Assembly: GCA_017610485.1 (NCBI GenBank)
Contig: JAFCBY010000017.1
Location: forward strand, 1-14,122
Direction: 5' to 3'
Source: Candidatus Falkowiibacteriota bacterium
GTDB taxonomy: Archaea > Iainarchaeota > Iainarchaeia > Iainarchaeales > GCA-2688035
DNA length: 14,122 nt
A program made the position numbers and the translations under genes. Of the stretch, positions 7,996 through 13,998 are shown piece by piece (within the stretch, counting starts at the first letter, position 1; every line of letters starts with the position of its first letter). The notes beneath the pieces are model-generated. The model was not told the origin of the DNA. It saw only the letters and a list, made by a program, of their open reading frames with translations, and did no database searches.

Positions 7996-10988
7996 TAGTA
8001 GTCCCTCAGTGTTTTCTTATAGGCCTCTTCAAGGCCCTTTACTGCCAGATTTGCGGCCTTTCCACCGTCCAGGCCTGTAATTTCCAGGAAATTTCCCCCA
8101 ACAACGCCAATGCGGGCAAACTCACAATCCTTCAGGGCGTACTCAAAGGCAATCTTGTTTTCGGGCGCAACTGTTGCAACAAGCCTGCTTTGGCTCTCGC
8201 TAAAAAACAGGCTGTCATTCCTGTCAATGCCTATTGAGGGAACCTTGCGCAAGTCAACCTTCATCCCAAATTGGCCTGCAATGCATTTCTTTGCCAAAGC
8301 AACTCCAAGGCCGCCCAATCCAACAGGCTGCAATGAGGCAATTATTCCGTGCTCTATTGCACCGCTTAATGAGGTGTAAAGCTTTTTTGCCTTGTCTGCG
8401 TTAACATGGGGGACAACACCGTCAATGGCCTTATTGTCACCGGCCGCTTCGGCGCGCATTCGGTAGTACTCGGAGGCTCCGAGCTCTGCCTTTGTCAATC
8501 CCAAAACGTAAACAAGATCCCCTTCAAACTTGGGGTCAATGGAGACGGATTTTCTAACGTCTTTTACCAGAGAAAGGGATGAAATCAAAAGAGTGGGCGG
8601 AACAGAAATTTTCAATGGCCTGCTTTTCTCGTCAAAACCCTTAAAGTCATTGAACATGCTGTCCTTTCCAGAGATGAAGGGTGTTCCAAACGAAACCGCG
8701 AAATCAAAACAGGCCTGTGCCGCTTTCTTTAACTGCCAGAGCCTTTCCGGCTCGTCACTTGAACACCAGCAAAAGTTGTCAAGCAATGCAATATCCTCAA
8801 GTTTGGCTCCAACAGCAACCAGGTTCTTTATGGCCGAATCAATTGCACAGGCCGCCATCCAGTAAGTGTCAATGTCGCCGTAGCCGGGGTAAAGCGCGTG
8901 GGAAATCGCAATTCCCTTGTTGCTCTCGAACACAGGCTTTACAACGGCGGCATCCCCATTAACACGGCCTTTGCCCTGCAATGGTTTGATTACAGAACTA
9001 CCCTGAACCTCGTGGTCGTACTGTGCCGAAACGAATTCCTTGCTGCAGATGTTGAGCCTGGCCATCATATCAAGCAAGGCTTTTCCAAAATCGCCCGGTT
9101 CTGTGAAACCCATTTCTTTAACGCCCTTCCTCATTGGCTTTGACTGCAAAACCTTTTTCGGCAGGCCGTTGTGCAGGAAGTCAAGGTCTAAGTCTAGAAC
9201 CTTTTTGCCGTTTGAATTGACGACACACCTGCCCGAATCGTTGAACTCGCCAATGACCATTGCCTCAACACCACGCCTTTCCATCAAATCAATGAATTTC
9301 GAAACATTTTCCTTCGGGATTGCCATTGTCATCCTTTCCTGGCTTTCGCTTATCCAAACCTGCCAGGGTGAAATGCCGGCATACTTGGTTGGCACCTTGT
9401 CAAGGTCAACTGTGCAGCCGCCGCATTCCTTTGCCATCTCGGCAACCGAGCAACTTAAGCCGCCGGCACCGTTGTCTGTAATGCTGCTGTACAGGCCCTG
9501 GTCTCTGGCTTCCTTGACTAGTGCATCAGACATCTTCTTTTGGGTAATGGGATCGCCAATCTGGACGGCTGTCGCAGGGCTTCCGCTTGATAATGCTTCC
9601 GAGGAAAAGGTTGCGCCGTGAATTCCGTCAAGACCCGCCCTGTTGCCAGCCACAACAATTGCATCGCCTGCATTTGCCTTCTTTTCATGCCCTGGCTTTC
9701 CATTGACCTGGCGCGGCATCAAGCCAAGTGTGCCAACAAAGACAAGGGGCTTTCCCTTATACCTTTCATCAAAGTACATAAAGCCAACAGGCGTTGGAAT
9801 TCCCGAACAGTTGCCGCCAACCTGGACTCCGTCAACAACCCCTGACAAAACCCTCTCAGGCGGAAGGATTGGATTGCCCTTGCCTTTGGCCCTGTAGAGG
9901 AGCTTCACGTCATTGGGGGAAGCAAAGCAATAGCCATACCTGTTTATGATTGGCTTTGCGGCCATGCCAAAACCCATTGTGTCACGGTTAACGCCAACAA
10001 TGCCGGTTATTGCTCCGCCAAACGGATCCAGGGCAGAGGGGCTGTTATGGGTTTCAACCTTGTCGGACATCATAAAGTTCTCGTCAAAGGAGACTGCCCC
10101 AGAATTGTCAACGAAGACAGAAATGCAATTGTCTTTAGGGCCTTTTTGCCCCCTAACGGCCTCTGTCGCAGCCCTGATGAGGCCCTTGAACAGACCCTTT
10201 TTCAAATCATCCAGCTCGGCAGCAAAGATTGTGTGCTTGCAGTGCTCGCTCCAGGTCTGGGCAATTGACTCAAGCTCGATGTCTGTCGGATTCCTACCCT
10301 CCTTTGCAAAGTACTCCTTTATGACCTTGAGAGACGGAAGGTCTAGGGCAAGCGGGCCCCGCCTGGATTCTTTGCCGTCGGCCCCAACCTTGTCAGGAAC
10401 GCCGTGCTTTCCAAGCTTTACAAGCTCGTCATCTGAAATATCCAAGTTAACAGTATCTGCCTTTGGCTCCTCGTGAAGCTTAACAAAGGGAGCAACAACA
10501 TTCATGCCATTGTCCTTGAGAAATGCTTCCCTTGACTTGACGTGAATCCTTTGAATTAAAGGGTTTGCAAGGTGCTCACCAATGCTTTGGGCTTCCTCCT
10601 GTGAAAAATTGCCCTTCAGGAAGAAAAGCGTTGAATTAAAGGCCCTTGCATCCTTTGCCTGCTCGCCAAAAAAGCCCCTAATGGTTTCAGAGGCAGTCTT
10701 GCCCACATTGTCTGTAACTCCGGGAAGGAAGCCAATCTCAATAGCCCAGTCAAATTCCTTCGGGGCAAGGGGCTTTCCTATGGAAAAAGTTTGCGTAACA
10801 GGATTATGTAGAAGTTGTGCTGCTTGGTGCAGCTGTTCTTGTGAGAAATCAGAGGAAATTGTGTAAACATCGTTTAGGGAAAGGGCCTCAATTGCCTTAA
10901 AACCACCCTTTTCAATGGATTTTTTGGTTATCTGGGCACGGGCATCATTCTGGAAGGAAACCTCGAGCCTTGTTAAAGAAACCCCCAT
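7995..10988 (-). CDS. purL: FGAM synthase large subunit PurL, long form with two PurS-like repeats
   Basis: ATP-dependent synthetase of purine step 4 (FGAR to FGAM), working with PurQ. It has 997 aa, between the small PurL of PurSLQ systems (about 720-740) and single-chain PurL (about 1200-1300, with fused glutaminase). Residues about 5-72 and 80-152 form two PurS-like repeats sharing FSQEQLHQAAQLLHNP and FSQEEAQSIGEHLANP. A linker (about 180-230) precedes the catalytic core: TWSEHCKHTIF (245-255), VETHNSPSALDPFGGAITG (311-329), GVQVGGNCSGIPTP (387-400), GGLSCSVAEMA, SPWQVWISESQERM, and a second PurM-like half. No separate purS lies in the window, as expected if the repeats replace it. The ATG at 10988 is chosen: an extension to 11129 adds 47 unrelated residues and overlaps the preceding gene. 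There is no Shine-Dalgarno site, so it is probably leaderless. Confidence 0.95.
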   Translation of the reverse strand: MGVSLTRLEVSFQNDARAQITKKSIEKGGFKAIEALSLNDVYTISSDFSQEQLHQAAQLLHNPVTQTFSIGKPLAPKEFDWAIEIGFLPGVTDNVGKTASETIRGFFGEQAKDARAFNSTLFFLKGNFSQEEAQSIGEHLANPLIQRIHVKSREAFLKDNGMNVVAPFVKLHEEPKADTVNLDISDDELVKLGKHGVPDKVGADGKESRRGPLALDLPSLKVIKEYFAKEGRNPTDIELESIAQTWSEHCKHTIFAAELDDLKKGLFKGLIRAATEAVRGQKGPKDNCISVFVDNSGAVSFDENFMMSDKVETHNSPSALDPFGGAITGIVGVNRDTMGFGMAAKPIINRYGYCFASPNDVKLLYRAKGKGNPILPPERVLSGVVDGVQVGGNCSGIPTPVGFMYFDERYKGKPLVFVGTLGLMPRQVNGKPGHEKKANAGDAIVVAGNRAGLDGIHGATFSSEALSSGSPATAVQIGDPITQKKMSDALVKEARDQGLYSSITDNGAGGLSCSVAEMAKECGGCTVDLDKVPTKYAGISPWQVWISESQERMTMAIPKENVSKFIDLMERRGVEAMVIGEFNDSGRCVVNSNGKKVLDLDLDFLHNGLPKKVLQSKPMRKGVKEMGFTEPGDFGKALLDMMARLNICSKEFVSAQYDHEVQGSSVIKPLQGKGRVNGDAAVVKPVFESNKGIAISHALYPGYGDIDTYWMAACAIDSAIKNLVAVGAKLEDIALLDNFCWCSSDEPERLWQLKKAAQACFDFAVSFGTPFISGKDSMFNDFKGFDEKSRPLKISVPPTLLISSLSLVKDVRKSVSIDPKFEGDLVYVLGLTKAELGASEYYRMRAEAAGDNKAIDGVVPHVNADKAKKLYTSLSGAIEHGIIASLQPVGLGGLGVALAKKCIAGQFGMKVDLRKVPSIGIDRNDSLFFSESQSRLVATVAPENKIAFEYALKDCEFARIGVVGGNFLEITGLDGGKAANLAVKGLEEAYKKTLRDY

Positions 10989-11010
10989 AGAATAAATGAA
11001 AACTAAAAAG

Positions 11011-11018
11011 GTTAAAAA
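11011..11018 (-). promoter_or_regulatory. Putative TATA box, leaderless promoter of purLQM
   Basis: Minus-strand TTTTTAAC, centred about 26 bases before the purL ATG at 10988, with no Shine-Dalgarno site in between (TTCATTTATTCT directly precedes the ATG). A second T-rich string (TTTTTAG, about 11002-11009) lies closer and is a weaker alternative. Confidence 0.45.
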
Positions 11019-11030
11019 GGGAATTTCCTT
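11017..11030. promoter_or_regulatory. Near-perfect 14-bp palindrome at the purL promoter
   Basis: AAGGGAATTTCCTT reads as its own reverse complement except for one pair (positions 5 and 10). It abuts the upstream side of the putative purL TATA box, where an archaeal BRE or repressor/activator site would lie. It could be an operator for purine control, but it is short and its identity is unproven. Confidence 0.25.
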
Positions 11031-11063
11031 GACTAAAAGGATTGAATTTCTACAAATCCTTTC

Positions 11064-11080
11064 CAAAAACCCAAAAAAGT
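11064..11080 (-). terminator. Probable poly-T terminator after DAHP synthase
   Basis: Minus-strand ACTTTTTTGGGTTTTTG, starting about 12 bases after the DAHP synthase stop. Two T-runs in the gap before the purL promoter fit an archaeal T-tract terminator. No hairpin is evident. Confidence 0.45.
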
Positions 11081-11091
11081 AATTTATGCAA

Positions 11092-11916
11092 TTACAATTC
11101 CCTTCCAACTGCCCTTGCAACAGGCCCAAGCTCCTCCATAAACTTTGAGAATTGGGCTGGAAGGAGCTGCTGTGCCTTGTCAGACTTTGCCTCCCCAGGC
11201 CTTGGGTGAACCTCTATCATTAGGCCGTCGGCCCCGGCGGAAATAGCAGCCTTGGAAACAGGGCCAACAAGGCTCTGCTTCCCTGTTGAATGAGAAGGGT
11301 CTGCAATTACTGGCAAATGGGTCAATTCCTTCAAAAGCGGGATTGCTGCCGCATCCAAAGGAAACCTTATTTTTGGCTCAAATGACTTAATGCCCCTGTA
11401 GCAGAGAATCACATTTGGATTGCCTTCGCTCATGATGTACTCTGCCGCAAGGAGAAACTCTTCAATTGTTGAGGCAATTCCGTTCTTGAGGATGGCGGGC
11501 TTTCCTGCCTTGCCAACCTCTTTGAGCAAAGCAAAGTTCTGCATATTTCTCGCGCCAACGCGAAGAACGTCCACATATCCCGCAACCAGGGTAACATCGC
11601 GCGTGTCAACGACCTCTGTCTCTGTTACCAGGCCAAATTCCTGCCCTGCTTTTTTGATAAGTTTTAAACCATCTTCCCCAAGGCCCTGGAAAGAGTACGG
11701 GCTGCTTCTCGGCTTGTAGGCACTGGCTCTCAGAACAGAAGCACCCGCCTCTTTCACTGCCTTGGCTGCAGCAAACAATTGGGCCTCTGACTCGACCGCG
11801 CAGGGGCCTGCCATTACAACAATCTTCTTGCCACCGACCTCAACATCTTTTACTTTCACAATAGTGTTCTCAGGATGAGAGATGCGGCTTGCAAGCTTGT
11901 ATGGAACATCAGACAT
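11092..11916 (-). CDS. 3-deoxy-7-phosphoheptulonate (DAHP) synthase, type I-beta, no regulatory domain
   Basis: Condenses phosphoenolpyruvate and erythrose 4-phosphate, the first step of the shikimate pathway to aromatic compounds. It has 274 aa, matching the short barrel-only enzymes such as that of Pyrococcus furiosus. Motifs: MAGPCAVES (35-43, metal ligand C39), KPRSSPYSFQGLGEDGLK (68-85), GARNMQNFALLKE (121-133), ADPSHSTGKQS (205-215, H209), GLMIEVHPRPGEAKSD (231-246, E235). KPR(S/T)S rather than KANRS separates it from the related KDO8P synthase. Two usually conserved spots differ: LKNG (143-146) where relatives have LKRG, and CYRGIKSFE (172-180) where relatives have CERGIRTFE. The ATG at 11916 has a TATA-like box about 27 bases upstream and no Shine-Dalgarno site, so it is probably leaderless. 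No other shikimate gene is in the window. Confidence 0.93.
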   Translation of the reverse strand: MSDVPYKLASRISHPENTIVKVKDVEVGGKKIVVMAGPCAVESEAQLFAAAKAVKEAGASVLRASAYKPRSSPYSFQGLGEDGLKLIKKAGQEFGLVTETEVVDTRDVTLVAGYVDVLRVGARNMQNFALLKEVGKAGKPAILKNGIASTIEEFLLAAEYIMSEGNPNVILCYRGIKSFEPKIRFPLDAAAIPLLKELTHLPVIADPSHSTGKQSLVGPVSKAAISAGADGLMIEVHPRPGEAKSDKAQQLLPAQFSKFMEELGPVARAVGREL

Positions 11917-11939
11917 AGAAGAATAAACCCTGGAAAAGG

Positions 11940-11947
11940 ATTAAAAG
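11940..11947 (-). promoter_or_regulatory. Putative TATA box, leaderless promoter of DAHP synthase
   Basis: Minus-strand CTTTTAAT, centred about 27 bases before the ATG at 11916. The bases before the ATG (TTTATTCTTCT) contain no Shine-Dalgarno site and resemble the bases before the purL ATG (TTTATTCT). Confidence 0.5.
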
Positions 11948-11958
11948 TTGATTCTTGC

Positions 11959-12159
11959 TCACTTGCCTTCCACTAAATAGAATTTAATTATCCTAAGCGG
12001 CTTTCGCAGAAGCCAGTCAGGAATCTTTTCAATCGAAGTGTTATGCTGCAGGCAAAGTTTTTGTATGCTGCTTCTTCTGCGAGCAGGAACTTTCGCAATT
12101 ATTGAATTTACTTCAACCAGGCGTTTCATATCAACTGGCTTTTTTTGTTTAGGCACCAT
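11959..12159 (-). CDS. Small basic protein of unknown function (66 aa)
   Basis: I do not recognise a family. The 66-aa product is basic (16 Lys/Arg against 5 Asp/Glu), with an RRRS cluster at 27-30. It has no signal peptide and no membrane segment, and only one cysteine (C36). Predicted helices around 10-40 and a hydrophobic tail (WLLRKPLRIIKFYLVEG) suggest a small folded, possibly nucleic-acid-binding protein. The gene starts 37 bases after the stop of the 93-aa gene and ends 42 bases before the DAHP synthase ATG, filling a gap that would otherwise be empty. A weak AGGT lies about 11 bases before the ATG. It may share a transcript with the 93-aa gene. It could still be a chance reading frame. 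Confidence 0.55.
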   Translation of the reverse strand: MVPKQKKPVDMKRLVEVNSIIAKVPARRRSSIQKLCLQHNTSIEKIPDWLLRKPLRIIKFYLVEGK

Positions 12160-12196
12160 AACAAATTTTACCTACTCTTAAACTGGAAAAAGCATA

Positions 12197-12478
12197 CTAG
12201 TGTCCTTTCCTAACGACTCCTTTTGAAACAGGCCTATTTCTTCTTGCCTTTCTTTTTGATACCTCACCATACTTTAGCCTCTTCATCAGGCCATCAACGC
12301 TTTCACCAGACCTCCTTTTTACATATGAACCGGGTTCAGCGCTTCCAATGAAACGCGGCCTTGTGGAAACCAGGCCCTTGCGCTTATGTGGCTTAACCTC
12401 GCTTTGCCGTGTCCCCCTACTTTTTGCAACCCTTTTTTTAACATCAGCAGCAGCCCTCGCACCCCATTTTCTCGGCAT
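12197..12478 (-). CDS. Highly basic small protein of unknown function (93 aa)
   Basis: No family recognised. The product has 30 Lys/Arg among 93 residues against 6 acidic residues, no cysteine, no signal peptide and no hydrophobic segment. It looks like an extended, RNA- or ribosome-binding protein. Segments: KKRVAKSRGTRQ (14-25), a central TRPRFIGSAEPGSYVKRR (39-56), a short helical stretch SGESVDGLMKRLKYGEVSKR (57-76), and a basic tail ending VVRKGH. The middle-to-end loosely recalls bacterial S21, but the likeness is too weak to name it. The start is well supported: GGAGGT (12486-12491) lies 7 bases before the ATG, the strongest Shine-Dalgarno site in the window, implying efficient translation. 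Confidence 0.75.
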   Translation of the reverse strand: MPRKWGARAAADVKKRVAKSRGTRQSEVKPHKRKGLVSTRPRFIGSAEPGSYVKRRSGESVDGLMKRLKYGEVSKRKARRNRPVSKGVVRKGH

Positions 12479-12513
12479 TCAAAAAACCTCCAGAATTCAA
12501 ATAAGCTCTTGCT

Positions 12514-12554
12514 AAATTTAACAACTTCGTTGTTTTTAACTTTAACGCCTTCGT
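12514..12554. repeat. Two 17-bp direct repeats upstream of the 93-aa gene
   Basis: The plus strand reads AAATTTAACAACTTCGT (12514-12530) and AACTTTAACGCCTTCGT (12538-12554), 14 of 17 identical and 24 bases apart. They lie in the short gap between nadD and the 93-aa gene. On the minus strand each contains GTTAAA(T/G)TT, a TATA-like string, and the nearer one is placed where a TATA box for the 93-aa gene could be. They may be duplicated promoter or regulator sites. Confidence 0.35.
12520..12534. repeat. Perfect 6-bp inverted repeat with 3-base loop
   Basis: AACAAC-TTC-GTTGTT lies inside the nadD/93-aa gap, 33 bases after the nadD stop. It could form a weak hairpin in the transcript or be a dyad for a DNA-binding protein. 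It is AT-rich and short, so it is not a convincing terminator. Confidence 0.3.
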
Positions 12555-12566
12555 CACCGAAAAAAA

Positions 12567-13145
12567 TTAGTCGCTGCCCTTGTAGAGGCCGTTCTCTTTG
12601 AGGTATTCAAGTCCCTTTTCTGGCAGAAGGCCGTCAACAGGCAGGCCCTTCAGCAGCTTTTCCCTGACAACAGTGCTGCTCAGGTCGATTGCGTTGCCCT
12701 CAACCCTTATTGGATTGGATGAATCAATTAGTTCGCTTTTTTGGCCCTCGCTTCCGGGAACAGGGAACAGGATTAGCTTCACTTCCTGCAAAACAATTTC
12801 AGGGCGCTCCCAGGAGGAAAATTCTTCCACCAAATTTGTACCCATCAGCCAGAAAAATTCGTTGCCTGGATGGACTTTCTTTGCTTTTTCAATGGTGTCA
12901 AGTGTATATGTCGGGTTTTCGTTGAAGTCAAGAACTTTGAGGCCTGTTTCCCCCTCAATGGCAAGCTCGATCATTTTCTTCCTGTGCTCCAAGGCAGTTA
13001 TTGAAAAGTTTTCCTTGAAGGCATGCCAGTAAACCGGAATAAACCAGACCTCGTCAACGAGATTCTGGCTCAGCACCTCCTTGGCTGCATTCACATGGCC
13101 CAAGTGCACTGGGTCAAAGGTTCCGCCAAAGAGAGCAATTCGCAT
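12567..13145 (-). CDS. nadD: Nicotinate-nucleotide adenylyltransferase, bacterial NadD type
   Basis: Transfers AMP from ATP to nicotinate mononucleotide to give deamido-NAD, the step after NadC. It has 192 aa, typical of NadD. The nucleotidyltransferase signature GGTFDPVHLGH is at 7-17. HRKKMIELAI is at 54-63, NPTYTLDTIEKA at 77-88, MGTNLVEEFSSWERPEIVL at 101-119, and LSSTVVRE at 154-161, equivalent to the family's ISSTxIR. Archaea normally use the unrelated-length NadM enzyme for this step, so a NadD form is notable. The ATG at 13145 is chosen because the protein then starts MRIALFGG as in the family, with GTGAT shortly before it. An ATG at 13151 (overlapping the nadC stop as TGATG) and a GTG at 13154 would add 2 or 3 residues. 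Coupled to nadC. Confidence 0.93.
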   Translation of the reverse strand: MRIALFGGTFDPVHLGHVNAAKEVLSQNLVDEVWFIPVYWHAFKENFSITALEHRKKMIELAIEGETGLKVLDFNENPTYTLDTIEKAKKVHPGNEFFWLMGTNLVEEFSSWERPEIVLQEVKLILFPVPGSEGQKSELIDSSNPIRVEGNAIDLSSTVVREKLLKGLPVDGLLPEKGLEYLKENGLYKGSD

Positions 13146-13150
13146 AATCA

Positions 13151-13975
13151 TCACTTTTCGAGCAGGAGGCTGAAGTCACGCCACTTTGTGGAATAGGTAA
13201 GGCTTCCCATGGAGATAATGTCGGGCTTTGCACTTGCAAAAGCGCGCAGGTTTTCCGTAGTGATGCCGCCGCTCAGCTCTATTTCCCCGGAAAAATCCTT
13301 TCGCAAGGCCTTGACCGAAGCCAACGCCTTCTTAGGAGAAAAATTGTCAAGCATTATCACGTCGGGGTTTGCCCTGGCAGCATTGAACGCCTGCAAAAGG
13401 GTTTCAACCTCTACCTCCACCTTCATCTTCCTGCCGTGCCTTTTCCTGGCAACAAGGACAGCATCAAAAGCAGAATCGAAAAAACGCAAATGGTTTTCCT
13501 TGAGCAAAACAAAGCTGTTTAGATTTATTCTGTGCGGCCAGATGCCCCCAACCAAGGCAGCCTTTTTGTCAAACAGGTTAAAGCCAGGCATTGTCTTCCT
13601 GGTTAGGGCAAGTGTAACATCCTTCCCCACAAGCTTCTTTGCCTCGGCGCAGGTTGAGGCAACCTCACTCATTCTTCCCAAAACATTCAGGGCTGTTCGC
13701 TCAACGGAGAAAATGTTTCGGTTGCCGCCGGAAAGCTCTAGAACAGTCTGCCCCTTTCTCGCCCTGCCACCGTCCTTAACAAATGCCTTTGATTTAACGC
13801 CCTTCTGCTTGAACAGGAACTTTGCCTCTTCCAGGCCTGCTACAAGCCCTGCTTCCCTTACAATAATCTTTGCTTTGCACGGCCTCAAGGGAATAACCGC
13901 ACTGGTCACGTCTCCCTTGCCCAAATCCTCTTTAAGCAAGGAAAGCAGTTTTTTCTTCAGCTTATTGGTTAACAT
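13151..13975 (-). CDS. nadC: Quinolinate phosphoribosyltransferase (nicotinate-nucleotide pyrophosphorylase, carboxylating)
   Basis: Converts quinolinate and PRPP to nicotinate mononucleotide, CO2 and pyrophosphate in de novo NAD synthesis. It has 274 aa, the usual length. An N-terminal domain (EDLGKGDVTS, 16-25) precedes the barrel. Motifs: ERTALNVLGRMSEVAST (92-108), TRKTMPGF (125-132), PHRINL (147-152), LKENHL (158-163), EVEVET (187-192), VIMLDNFSPKKA (206-217), ELSGGITTENL (233-243), DIISMGSLTYS (252-262). The Arg, Lys, His and Glu residues that bind substrate in the family are present. The ATG at 13975 is preferred over a TTG at 13981; GGGGGACC lies 9 bases upstream (13985-13992). The next gene, nadD, begins within a few bases of its stop. 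No quinolinate synthase or aspartate oxidase is visible, but the upstream gene is cut by the window edge. Confidence 0.95.
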   Translation of the reverse strand: MLTNKLKKKLLSLLKEDLGKGDVTSAVIPLRPCKAKIIVREAGLVAGLEEAKFLFKQKGVKSKAFVKDGGRARKGQTVLELSGGNRNIFSVERTALNVLGRMSEVASTCAEAKKLVGKDVTLALTRKTMPGFNLFDKKAALVGGIWPHRINLNSFVLLKENHLRFFDSAFDAVLVARKRHGRKMKVEVEVETLLQAFNAARANPDVIMLDNFSPKKALASVKALRKDFSGEIELSGGITTENLRAFASAKPDIISMGSLTYSTKWRDFSLLLEK

Positions 13976-13998
13976 ATTCAATCAGGTCCCCCACTTGC

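Noticed and set aside
10989..11129. 47-residue N-terminal extension of purL, including a hydrophobic stretch
   Set aside because: It overlaps the DAHP synthase 3' end and spans the T-tract terminator and the putative TATA box. PurL is cytosolic and the protein aligns from the ATG at 10988.
12197..12478. Naming the 93-aa protein as ribosomal protein S21
   Set aside because: Only a loose resemblance in basic residues and an ES.D.L.KR.K pattern; S21 is bacterial and the rest of the protein does not fit.
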